Part shown: positions 44,450 through 52,488 of the stretch, in pieces
Numbering within the stretch: position 1 is the stretch's first letter
Layout of the letters: the number at the start of each line of letters is the position of its first letter
Assembly (NCBI RefSeq): GCF_002753895.1
Contig: NZ_NJER01000001.1
Coordinates: 1,050,910 to 1,114,909, forward strand
Source of the DNA: Halobacteriovorax sp. JY17
Lineage (GTDB): Bacteria; Bdellovibrionota; Bacteriovoracia; Bacteriovoracales; Bacteriovoracaceae
DNA length: 64,000 bases
Reading direction: 5' to 3'
Notes under the pieces: generated by a model
The model's input: the letters and a program-made list of their open reading frames with translations, nothing else
Database searches by the model: none
What the model was told of the DNA's origin: nothing
Program-made: the position numbers and the translations under genes

Positions 44450-46351
44450 CTAAGAGTCTAAATAAGTATAACTTCTTAAACAATCCTCGTAGAAGTCTAC
44501 TAATTTAACTCCACGCCTTGGCTGGATCTTTCCTCGCGCAACTTCTCTATCTACGACCTTCTTAAGAGAGTAGGCCATGTATTGTGGATTATACTGCATT
44601 GTAGAGAGAACTTTAGCACATGACTGCCCCTGAATGACTTCCTCGATATAGAAACCACTCTCATCTTCTTCATCTCTAAAAACGTGAACTTCATTCAATC
44701 TGCCAAAGAGATTATGCATATCACCCATAACGTCTTGATAGGCTCCTGTTAGAAAAATTCCTAAGTAGTAATCTTCTTCATTAAGCTCATGAACAGGAAA
44801 AGTTGTTCTATGTCCCTCTTCATCAATGAACTTATCAATTTTACCATCACTATCGCATGTAATATCTGCGATAGAGCAATTAACGGTAGGCTTCTCATGC
44901 AGACGAGTAATCGGAACCACCGGAAGAACTTGACCGATGGCCCAGCTATCTGCGGCAGATTGAAAGACAGAGAAGTTACAAAGATACTTTGCTGAATTAT
45001 CATCAATGAGAGACTGTAGTTCTTCTGGAACCTTATCTAGGCCCTCTAAAATTCCCGTTATATAATTTAAAACTCTTGTATAGATCGTCTCTATTTTAGC
45101 GCGCTCTTCTAAAGAGAGAATTCCAAGTTTAAATGCATTTAGAGCATTCTCTTTTAGTTGAACAACATCGTTATATGATTCCTGAAGTCTTCCATTTTCA
45201 TGTAGGTCTTCCTCAAGCTCTCTCATATTACTTACGAAAATATGCTCTCCTGTGACTTTCTTTGTATTGTAGTCTGAAGTTGCGTCAATTTTCCCAATTA
45301 CATTAGTCACTACACATGAATGGTGCGCGGTAACCGCTCTTCCTGACTCAGTCACAATATTTGGATGAGTAACACCTTCTAAATCACAAATTTGTTTTAA
45401 ACTATAAATAACATCTGCAACATACTCGCTAAGAGAATAATTTGTTGAAGAGTCGTTAATTGTTCTTGTTCCGTCATAATCAACACCAAGACCACCACCA
45501 ATATCAAAGTATTCTAGTGGAACACCAGCTTGAACAAGCTTTGCATAAATTCGTCCACCTTCACTGATAGCCTCTTTAAAAGATCTAATTTCAGGAATCT
45601 GAGATCCGATATGAAAGTGAAAGAGTTTAATACAATCCCCTAGCCCATTCTCTCTAAAGAGGTCTACCGCTTGAAGCATTTCAGAAACAGAGAGACCAAA
45701 TTTAGCTCTCTCTCCCGATGAACCTGACCATCTTCCACAACCAGGAACACTCATTTTTCCTCTAAGGCCAATCAATGGCTCAACACCAATCTCTTTACTT
45801 AGACGAATGATTTTCTTTATTTCAGAGAACTTTTCTATAACGATAATAATCTTTCTTCCAACTTCTCTTCCTAAAAGAGCAAGTCTCATATAATCATCAT
45901 CTTTATAACCATTAAGAATAGTTAAGGCCTTCTTACTATCATTCATTGCAAGCACGGCGAGAAGTTCAGGCTTACTTCCTGCTTCAAGTCCATAGTCATA
46001 CTTAACACCAGCGTCGATGATTTCCTCAACAACTTCTCTCATCTGATTTACTTTTATCGGATAGACACCATAGTAACGTCCTTCATAATCATATTCTTCG
46101 ATTGTCTCTCTAAAGACTTTATTAATAAGTCTCACTCTAGAGCGAAGAATATCGTGAAACCTAATTACCGCAGGAAACTTAACTCCCTGCTCTTTCATCT
46201 CTTCAATTACAGAGGCAATATCAAACTCTCCAGACTTCTTTGATTCTGTCCTAACGGTTAAATTACCAAGTGCGTTTACAGAGAAGTATCCTTCTCCCCA
46301 CTGATTAATTTTATATAATTTCTTTGAGTCGTTAATTGTCCATTTCGTCAT
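44450..46351 (-). CDS. speA: Biosynthetic arginine decarboxylase
   Basis: The 633-residue PLP enzyme converts arginine to agmatine. The PLP lysine K100 lies in Y-G-V-Y-P-I-K-V-N-Q, the glycine-rich I-G-G-G-L-G-V-D-Y binds phosphate, and the long C-terminal region with C-S-I-A-D-I-T-C-D-S-D-G is typical of SpeA. AGGAAG precedes the ATG. It follows speB by 8 bases on the same strand and ends 5 bases from the convergent histidine kinase gene. Confidence 0.97.
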   Translation of the reverse strand: MTKWTINDSKKLYKINQWGEGYFSVNALGNLTVRTESKKSGEFDIASVIEEMKEQGVKFPAVIRFHDILRSRVRLINKVFRETIEEYDYEGRYYGVYPIKVNQMREVVEEIIDAGVKYDYGLEAGSKPELLAVLAMNDSKKALTILNGYKDDDYMRLALLGREVGRKIIIVIEKFSEIKKIIRLSKEIGVEPLIGLRGKMSVPGCGRWSGSSGERAKFGLSVSEMLQAVDLFRENGLGDCIKLFHFHIGSQIPEIRSFKEAISEGGRIYAKLVQAGVPLEYFDIGGGLGVDYDGTRTINDSSTNYSLSEYVADVIYSLKQICDLEGVTHPNIVTESGRAVTAHHSCVVTNVIGKIDATSDYNTKKVTGEHIFVSNMRELEEDLHENGRLQESYNDVVQLKENALNAFKLGILSLEERAKIETIYTRVLNYITGILEGLDKVPEELQSLIDDNSAKYLCNFSVFQSAADSWAIGQVLPVVPITRLHEKPTVNCSIADITCDSDGKIDKFIDEEGHRTTFPVHELNEEDYYLGIFLTGAYQDVMGDMHNLFGRLNEVHVFRDEEDESGFYIEEVIQGQSCAKVLSTMQYNPQYMAYSLKKVVDREVARGKIQPRRGVKLVDFYEDCLRSYTYLDS

Positions 46352-46359
46352 AGTACTTC

Positions 46360-47274
46360 CTAATTGAGAGCGATTAATAATTCTCTCACTACTTTTGCAG
46401 CAAAAACGTCACTATTTCCTGTAGGGTCAATAACAGGAGAAAGCTCCACAACATCACAACCTACAAAATTCTTTTCCATCAATATCTTAACAAATGAAAT
46501 AAATGAATGAAAGTCTTCTCCCCCTGGCTCCGGTGTTCCCGTACCAGGAAAGAAGCTTGGATCAAAGTAATCGAGGTCAAACGTAAGGTAGACAGGTCTA
46601 TCCTTATCTATAGCTCTCACCGCTTCTAAGAATTCATTCCTAGAAGTTTTAATAGTTCCATTCTCGTGCATCCATTCAAATTCTTCTTTAGTCCCTGAGC
46701 GAATACCGTATTGAATAAGCTCATGCCCACTCTTAAAATGATCTAGTGCTCTTCTAATTATTGAAGCATGTGAGTAGTGGTGTCCTAAATAACCATCTCT
46801 TAAATCTGCATGAGCATCTAAGTGAATGATCACGAGATCTTCGAATTGATCTAAGTAAGTCTTAATTGGAGCAAAGCTAATCGAATGCTCTCCACCAAGA
46901 GTTAGAGTTTTAACTCCATTATTTTTTAAATCAATATCTGAAAAGATTTGAAAGAATTCATCAGTGGCCTGTTGCCAATTAGCATCGGCATCTTCACTTT
47001 CACCAACGTTTAAATTTCCAAGATCGTAGAAAGAGTTTATTACGTCTGTTCCATTATTTAAGTAAGGTGAGTAATCTTCAATTCCGTCACTAATAACTCG
47101 AAGAGCATCTGGTCCGGCCTTAGTTCCCTTTCTAAAACATGCAGTTCCATCAAAGCCAAATCCGATGATATGAGTAGCATTGGAACGAAGCTCTTTCGCA
47201 CCTATTGCATTGAGATAGAGTTCACTAGGATTTTGCAATTTTGGAAGTGAATCTTTAATAATTTCCTGCTTCAA
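46360..47274 (-). CDS. speB: Agmatinase (ureohydrolase family)
   Basis: The 304-residue metalloenzyme hydrolyses agmatine to putrescine and urea. Manganese ligands are visible: H130 in G-G-E-H-S, D153/H155/D157 in D-A-H-A-D, and the later D-L-D-Y-F-D-P pair. Arginase or formimidoglutamase activity cannot be fully excluded, but the immediate linkage to speA favours agmatinase. The start is TTG behind GAGGAG. A sigma-70-type promoter lies upstream at 47323-47351. Confidence 0.93.
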   Translation of the reverse strand: MKQEIIKDSLPKLQNPSELYLNAIGAKELRSNATHIIGFGFDGTACFRKGTKAGPDALRVISDGIEDYSPYLNNGTDVINSFYDLGNLNVGESEDADANWQQATDEFFQIFSDIDLKNNGVKTLTLGGEHSISFAPIKTYLDQFEDLVIIHLDAHADLRDGYLGHHYSHASIIRRALDHFKSGHELIQYGIRSGTKEEFEWMHENGTIKTSRNEFLEAVRAIDKDRPVYLTFDLDYFDPSFFPGTGTPEPGGEDFHSFISFVKILMEKNFVGCDVVELSPVIDPTGNSDVFAAKVVRELLIALN

Positions 47275-47322
47275 AGAGAGCTCCTCTATTCAATACTTCT
47301 ATTTAAAAAATTGTAGTTTCTT

Positions 47323-47351
47323 TGATTAATCTACCGACTAAATTACGTCAA
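47323..47351 (-). promoter_or_regulatory. Sigma-70-type promoter for speB-speA
   Basis: On the minus strand TTGACG (47346-47351), a 17-base spacer and TAATCA (47323-47328) lie about 50 bases upstream of the speB start codon. Confidence 0.5.
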
Positions 47352-47415
47352 GAGAATTAGCCGAAGTAGCTAAAAATACAAAGGTATTAGGTAAGTTTTT
47401 CAAACTAACTAAAAT

Positions 47416-48513
47416 CTAGTTTGTTGAGCTTTTAGCATCTTCCTGAGGGAGCTTTGCGACCTCAATTTCTTTCTTCATATCGTGAAGAATGGCAGAGTGA
47501 ATTGCGTCTTTAAATGTCGCCCAATACTTCTTATGCTTTCTATTATCCGAAGTAGGAAGCTCAAGCGTGTAGGTTGGAATATTTCTCTCATTACCTGCAT
47601 AATTTCCAAGGCTTCCCGGAAAGAATGGATAATTTTTAATCTTATAGTCGTTGGCCATCTTACTCATTTGAACCAATAACTCCTGAGCATTTGGTACGAG
47701 CAGATGATCTCCATCATGGTGATGGGCCTGAAACTCTGGTCCATCATAATCTAAGATTGATAATGGAGCATGAACAGTGATAATTTTTGAAGGCTTATAT
47801 CTCTTTATAAGATTAACTTGAAAGATCGTCTCCTGCTCACTCAAGGCCTTCGGTCCAGGATAGCGTCTCTTATCTTTTTTATATCTGCTCTCCCAAAGTC
47901 TTAGAGCATCTTTATTCCAATCTTTCGTTGGAAAATTTCTATTTACATCGACACCTCTAGCATTAGTTCTAGTCGGGCGTCTCTTAAAGAAAGAGTCAGG
48001 AGTTACAATTGGAGCAATGACAACGAGTTTATCTTTTAACTCCTCATGTCCCGGAATATAACCTTTAGTAACCTGTTCTAAGTGGTGAATGATATCGAAA
48101 CAGAATTTTATTGGAGTGATCTCATCTCCGTGAACACCACAGAGAATAAGAGTCATATCTTTTGGACTATCTGATTTTTGTAATTCTTCGCTTCCGTACA
48201 CTGTCCAAATAATTGGGTCTCCACGAAAAGACTTTCTTACGTTCTTCCAGTGGATATTCTTGCAGCGACTTCTTCCCCAGCCCCAATGTCTAAACTTCCC
48301 CTCAACCTTATCGCAAAAATTATTCACTGCTTGATTTTGAGGAACCTTCTCCCAAAGTGGAACAATTGGAGCAAGGGGAACTTTTTCTTTTGGTATATCT
48401 ACGATAACTTTTTTAACTTCTTCTTTTGAATCCACAGATGTTTCGGTCTTTTCTATCAAAGAGCACCCAAAAAGCAGGCTAAATAATACTAAAGGAATAT
48501 AAACTCTTGTCAT
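47416..48513 (-). CDS. M14-family zinc carboxypeptidase lipoprotein (MpaA-like)
   Basis: From the ATG at 48513 the product has 365 residues and begins with a lipoprotein signal ending L-F-G-C17. The M14 zinc ligands are H128 and E131 in G-V-H-G-D-E and H248 in T-V-H-A-P; N-R-N-F binds the substrate carboxylate, and the general base is E318 in T-L-E-L-P. The compact H-G-D-E style resembles murein peptide amidase MpaA, which cleaves gamma-D-Glu-diaminopimelate bonds. The substrate is inferred. The upstream in-frame extension to 48567 is rejected because it would hide the lipobox signal. It is divergent from the RimK-like gene. Confidence 0.87.
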   Translation of the reverse strand: MTRVYIPLVLFSLLFGCSLIEKTETSVDSKEEVKKVIVDIPKEKVPLAPIVPLWEKVPQNQAVNNFCDKVEGKFRHWGWGRSRCKNIHWKNVRKSFRGDPIIWTVYGSEELQKSDSPKDMTLILCGVHGDEITPIKFCFDIIHHLEQVTKGYIPGHEELKDKLVVIAPIVTPDSFFKRRPTRTNARGVDVNRNFPTKDWNKDALRLWESRYKKDKRRYPGPKALSEQETIFQVNLIKRYKPSKIITVHAPLSILDYDGPEFQAHHHDGDHLLVPNAQELLVQMSKMANDYKIKNYPFFPGSLGNYAGNERNIPTYTLELPTSDNRKHKKYWATFKDAIHSAILHDMKKEIEVAKLPQEDAKSSTN

Positions 48514-48596
48514 TCTCTTCTCGATTCTTGTGGTAAAATATGTCTTATTATAGCCTTTTAATAACACTAAAAATACCCTTTTTGGGGAGCATAGCT

Positions 48597-49478
48597 ATGA
48601 AAATACTCGTAATTTCAAAGAGTCGTCAACTTTATTCAAGTAAGCGCCTGCTTGAGGAAGCAGTTTCCCTTGGTCTTGAGACAAAGCACTTAGATATTTA
48701 CGAATCGAGTCATTGGCGCGAGAACGAAACGAGCTCAGCAGCCGTAGTATTCAATAGATATTCCGGTATTTTATACGATGATTTTGACCTGCAGCTCTGC
48801 CAATCCTGGAAAAATAAAGGCTCACTCATTCTAAACCCGATACCAGAGCTACAAATTTTTAGAGATAAACTCTCCAGTCACGTTTTCCTAAATAACCTTG
48901 AAGTTAACTGTGTCCCAACCAGAGCGATAAGAGGAGCTGTCACAAGAGAGAACCTAGACTCTATTATTGACTTCACTCCCTCAGATTCCTCATTTGAAAA
49001 TGAGTACATCATTAAACCCACTCGTAGCAACAAAGGCCTTGGAATGAGTCTCTGTAGAGGAATGGACTCTCTCTACACCCAACTTGAAAGCTACTATCAT
49101 TTTAAAGATCAGAGGTTTATTATTCAGCCACGACTCAGAGGCGTCAGAGAATATAGAATTTTCTTCGTTGGACAGAAAATTATCGGAGCTTTTGAAAAAC
49201 ATTCCAAGAGACAAGATGAGTTCAGGCTAAATGCTGAGCGCAGTGAATGCTTTTCCATACGCCCACAAGACCTAAGCCCAGAGCTCACAAGCTTCTTTCA
49301 AACCATTCGAAGAAACACTAATCTCTTCTATGGGGGAATTGATATTCTTGAAACAGAGGACCAACACTTTCTCTTAGAAGTTAATCCGTGTCCTGGTTTT
49401 GAAATGCTTGAGAAGGTATGCGAGATAAATGTCGCAAAAGAATTGATTACAAGAGTTCATCAAAATATTGTGAACTAG
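48597..49478 (+). CDS. RimK-like ATP-grasp ligase
   Basis: From the ATG at 48597, preceded by GGGGAG, the product has 293 residues. The N terminus (M-K-I-L-V-I-S-K-S-R) and the ATP-grasp core match the RimK/LysX branch: I-I-K-P-T-R-S-N-K-G-L-G, Q-P-R-L-R-G-V-R-E-Y-R and L-E-V-N-P-C-P-G-F-E. Such enzymes add amino acids to proteins or peptides at the expense of ATP; the substrate is unknown. It is divergent from a carboxypeptidase gene and its stop overlaps the convergent phospholipase-D-family gene by four bases. Confidence 0.88.
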   Translation: MKILVISKSRQLYSSKRLLEEAVSLGLETKHLDIYESSHWRENETSSAAVVFNRYSGILYDDFDLQLCQSWKNKGSLILNPIPELQIFRDKLSSHVFLNNLEVNCVPTRAIRGAVTRENLDSIIDFTPSDSSFENEYIIKPTRSNKGLGMSLCRGMDSLYTQLESYYHFKDQRFIIQPRLRGVREYRIFFVGQKIIGAFEKHSKRQDEFRLNAERSECFSIRPQDLSPELTSFFQTIRRNTNLFYGGIDILETEDQHFLLEVNPCPGFEMLEKVCEINVAKELITRVHQNIVN

Positions 49479-50986
49479 AGAATAAAGTCGAAGAGATTTG
49501 ATGGGCCCTTTAATAAATAATAGAGGGCCTTCTTACCAAAGCCTACGCGGTAGAATAGACTCTCATCTACTGAATCGGGATCATTTTCTAAATCTTTCTT
49601 TTGAATAAGAATTGAGTCTGTCTCTCTCTGCTTGATATCTTCGCTTAAAGCATCGGCAAGTTCCTTATTTCCATCACAAAAGAAAGCAAGCTCAGCAGAG
49701 AAGTTGTAACTTCTAGGATCAAAATTAAAAGAACCAATCATAAGAGAGTCTTCATCAAAGACTGCTGACTTTGCATGAGTTCCCCATCTACCATTTTGAA
49801 CTTCAGTATTTATTGTCTGATAATCTGTTTGAGTATCGCCACCATAGAGATAGATATCCATCCCACTACTAAGCCAATCATTTGCAATTGAATTAAATGC
49901 CGCCGAAACATAGATAGCATCGGTACTATAGAGATAATTTGTTAAAAGAGTTGTCTTCACCCCACGGGAGAGAGCGTCTTTTAAAATTTCTTCAGTCTCT
50001 TTATTGACGATGAAATATGGACTCTCAATTTGAAGAGATGTCTTACTATTATTAATTCTCTTATAAATTTCTTTCTTGAGTATTCTCTTTGTTTTCCCAG
50101 TATCGTGGGAAAGAGGTCTATCTGAAACAAAGCTTGCGCTAGAACAAGTTCCATAATACTGCTCTGGCGCTTGTATTAGAGATAGGTTTCTAATCTGTTC
50201 TCTCAAATCACTCTTTTCATTCTTTAGTGAGACAAAATTTTCTGCGAATGAAACTTTTTTCTTCCATGCTCTTAAATCATTTTTAAACTGAATGAGTCCT
50301 CTAGAAGAACCTCTTGAATTTCTTCTATATTTTAAATCATACTTAGCTGGCATTTTATCTCTAGTAACTTCCTCAGACTCTTGTGACGTCCAAATACTTT
50401 CAAAGCTCAATGTTACTGCATCAACAAGATCACCTTCAATCCATACATCCCTATCAACAAAATTATATTCTGGACTTAAATCAAAGTACTCATCGCCAAT
50501 ATTTCTTCCACCAATAATTGTTTCTCTATGATCGATAGTCATTGATTTCTTATGATTTCTCCACTGAGCTTCAATGAATCGATAAAGCGGAGTTGGATTA
50601 TAATACTTAACTTCAATTCCCTCTTTTCTCATCTCATGTGCTATGAAGTAATTAAAGTCCTTTGCTCCTACAAACGTATCAATGAGAAGTCTTATCTTAA
50701 CACCCTCTCTAGCTTTTTTGATGAGGGCGTGAGTTAGGAGCTGACCAGAATCATCAACTCTCCAAATAAATGTTTCCATATCTATGGTCTTAGTGGCCTT
50801 CTCAATAAGCTCAAGCCTCTTTTCAAGAGCGCTATAACCGTCATTTAAGATAAGTATTTTTTGAGAATTTTGGGAATGAACATCGAATTCGCTATCACTT
50901 AGGTCGAGACCACCTGAACTTCCATAAGAAATATGACAGAGAAGAAAGAAGGTGAATATGGCCCGAGGGATTAATTGTAAAAACAT
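49475..50986 (-). CDS. Exported phospholipase D / cardiolipin synthase family protein
   Basis: The 503-residue protein has an N-terminal signal sequence (about 1-23) and two HKD motifs: H-K-K-S-M-T-I-D with a following G-G-R-N near residue 143-160, and H-A-K-S-A-V-F-D with G-S-F-N-F-D near residue 400-420. That is the complete bipartite active site of the PLD superfamily. Members make cardiolipin or hydrolyse phospholipids. The signal sequence suggests a periplasmic-facing or secreted enzyme, so lipid hydrolysis is as likely as cardiolipin synthesis. Confidence 0.88.
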   Translation of the reverse strand: MFLQLIPRAIFTFFLLCHISYGSSGGLDLSDSEFDVHSQNSQKILILNDGYSALEKRLELIEKATKTIDMETFIWRVDDSGQLLTHALIKKAREGVKIRLLIDTFVGAKDFNYFIAHEMRKEGIEVKYYNPTPLYRFIEAQWRNHKKSMTIDHRETIIGGRNIGDEYFDLSPEYNFVDRDVWIEGDLVDAVTLSFESIWTSQESEEVTRDKMPAKYDLKYRRNSRGSSRGLIQFKNDLRAWKKKVSFAENFVSLKNEKSDLREQIRNLSLIQAPEQYYGTCSSASFVSDRPLSHDTGKTKRILKKEIYKRINNSKTSLQIESPYFIVNKETEEILKDALSRGVKTTLLTNYLYSTDAIYVSAAFNSIANDWLSSGMDIYLYGGDTQTDYQTINTEVQNGRWGTHAKSAVFDEDSLMIGSFNFDPRSYNFSAELAFFCDGNKELADALSEDIKQRETDSILIQKKDLENDPDSVDESLFYRVGFGKKALYYLLKGPSNLFDFIL

Positions 50987-51093
50987 AGTGGAGCATTTAT
51001 ATCAATATGACTCAACGCACACAAGCAAGTGTGAAATCCTTACAATTGGAAGCAATGCAAAATCAATAACTTATTCAGTCATCAAAATAAAGT

Positions 51094-51123
51094 TTGACCT
51101 GTCCAACTTTTACATAGTATTAT
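51094..51123 (+). promoter_or_regulatory. Sigma-70-type promoter for bfd
   Basis: TTGACC at 51094-51099 and TATTAT at 51118-51123 with an 18-base spacer lie about 65 bases upstream of the bfd ATG. Confidence 0.55.
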
Positions 51124-51136
51124 AAACAAGTGTTAA

Positions 51137-51166
51137 GTTAATTAAAGGTTCGTCCGAATAATTAAC
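51137..51166 (+). promoter_or_regulatory. Inverted repeat in the bfd leader, possible operator
   Basis: GTTAATTA and TAATTAAC form a perfect 8-bp dyad 14 bases apart, located just after the predicted transcript start. It may bind an iron-responsive regulator or form a leader hairpin; it does not match a canonical Fur box. Confidence 0.4.
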
Positions 51167-51189
51167 AGGAATTTAACTGGTAGAAAACT

Positions 51190-51375
51190 ATGTACATCTG
51201 CATCTGCAAAGGCATTACGGAAGAACAGCTCGAACAGGCCATCAAGCCTGACGCGAAGCCGTCGGACATTCTGAAAGACCTTGGAGTTGGTGATAGCTGT
51301 GGAATCTGTCTGATTGATGCAATTGAGAAAATGACTCTTAAAAAGACTGCTGGTCTACAAGAGAAGAAAAAATAA
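51190..51375 (+). CDS. bfd: Bacterioferritin-associated ferredoxin
   Basis: The 61-residue protein begins M-Y-I-C-I-C-K-G-I-T and has a second pair C-G-I-C near residue 38, the C-x-C...C-x-x-C set that binds the [2Fe-2S] cluster of Bfd. Bfd reduces bacterioferritin to release stored iron. The lysine-rich tail is slightly longer than in E. coli. The first 90 bases are about 52% G+C by my count, with codons such as CTC, GCG, CCG and TCG that neighbours avoid. bfr follows 74 bases later. Confidence 0.93.
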   Translation: MYICICKGITEEQLEQAIKPDAKPSDILKDLGVGDSCGICLIDAIEKMTLKKTAGLQEKKK

Positions 51376-51449
51376 TATCTCCATTGCCCCTCTTTATCCC
51401 CTTCTTTATAATATCTCTATAAATTAATTAACTCATTAAAGGAATCCAT

Positions 51450-51920
51450 ATGAAAGGTGATAAGGAAATTATCGAAGCTCTAAACAATGTTTTGGCCAAT
51501 GAATTAACTGCCATCAACCAGTACTTTCTTCACGCTAGAATGCTAGAAGATTGGGGCCTAGAGAAACTTGGTAAGTTAGAGTACGATGCTTCAATAGACG
51601 AGATGAAACATGCCGATCAAATAATCAAGAGAATTCTCTTTCTAGAAGGGCTTCCAAACCTTCAAAAACTTAATAGACTTAAAATTGGTCAAAACATTGA
51701 AGAGCTTATCGCTTCAGATCTAGAGGTCGAGTATAAGGCAGTTCCAGAACTTAGAGAGTATATTTCTCTTTGCGAAAAGAAGCAGGACTATGTCACAAGA
51801 GATATCTTAAAAGGTATTTTAGATAGTGAAGAAGAACATATTGACTGGCTTGAAACACAGCAAGGTTTAATTCAAAAAGTTGGAATCCAAAATTTCATCC
51901 AATCACAAATTTCAGAATAA
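51450..51920 (+). CDS. bfr: Bacterioferritin
   Basis: The 156-residue ferritin-fold protein stores iron and binds haem between subunits. The residues match E. coli Bfr position by position at the N-terminal half: E18, E51, M52 (haem ligand) and H54. The second ferroxidase half is in L-E-V-E-Y-K and D-S-E-E-E-H-I-D-W. AAAGGA precedes the ATG. It lies downstream of its redox partner bfd and ends in a terminator. Confidence 0.96.
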   Translation: MKGDKEIIEALNNVLANELTAINQYFLHARMLEDWGLEKLGKLEYDASIDEMKHADQIIKRILFLEGLPNLQKLNRLKIGQNIEELIASDLEVEYKAVPELREYISLCEKKQDYVTRDILKGILDSEEEHIDWLETQQGLIQKVGIQNFIQSQISE

Positions 51921-51932
51921 AAATTTTAAAAT

Positions 51933-51955
51933 AGGCCCCACAATTTGGGGCCTTT
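51933..51955. terminator. Terminator after bfr (probably bidirectional)
   Basis: Stem AGGCCCCA/TGGGGCCT with loop CAATT lies between the convergent bfr and 51962 genes, followed by TTT on the plus strand and by a U/A-rich stretch on the minus strand. Confidence 0.82.
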
Positions 51956-51961
51956 CTCATT

Positions 51962-52375
51962 TTAGTATTCTAGAGAAAATGAAGCGTGAAGAACTTCTTT
52001 CTTACTATCGATTAAATATCCATTCACATCAAAGTAAAGAACATTGATAACAGTTTTCTTCTTACCAATCATTATTGAGTTCGAAGTAAAGTCTTCATTG
52101 AAGTTCTTTGAAGTTATTAATTTGATAGAGTTAGTATTAGTAGTCTCTAGTTCAGATGTTTGAAGTTCTCCATTTTCGATAAAACTTGTGAAAACTTTAA
52201 CAAAAACTGTTTCTGGATGTGAGTTGAAAAAGTAAGTTTCAACACTACAACCACCACCGTGCCCAGGAATGATACAAGTAAATTCCACTTGAACATCAGG
52301 AGTAATATGCTGATTTAACGAAGCAAATGCTGAGAGAGAAGTTAACATTAGTACAGATACGATTAGATTTTTCAT
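51962..52375 (-). CDS. Secreted hypothetical protein (137 aa)
   Basis: The ATG at 52375 follows GGAG, and the product then begins with a signal peptide (M-K-N-L-I-V-S-V-L, ending A-F-A-S). The mature part is beta-rich with two cysteines (F-T-C-I and G-G-C-S) around a G-H-G-G-G motif. No family was recognised. An in-frame extension to 52414 lacks a ribosome site and is rejected. It is convergent with bfr. Confidence 0.75.
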   Translation of the reverse strand: MKNLIVSVLMLTSLSAFASLNQHITPDVQVEFTCIIPGHGGGCSVETYFFNSHPETVFVKVFTSFIENGELQTSELETTNTNSIKLITSKNFNEDFTSNSIMIGKKKTVINVLYFDVNGYLIDSKKEVLHASFSLEY

Positions 52376-52488
52376 CGAATTCTCCAAGGTAAGGTTTTTC
52401 ACAATAACTGCCACATGGAGTACCGCAAATGATCCCTAGAGTAAAGGTAAAGATGCAGAAACTAGGCTGAGGCCCGAAGGCCTCACGA

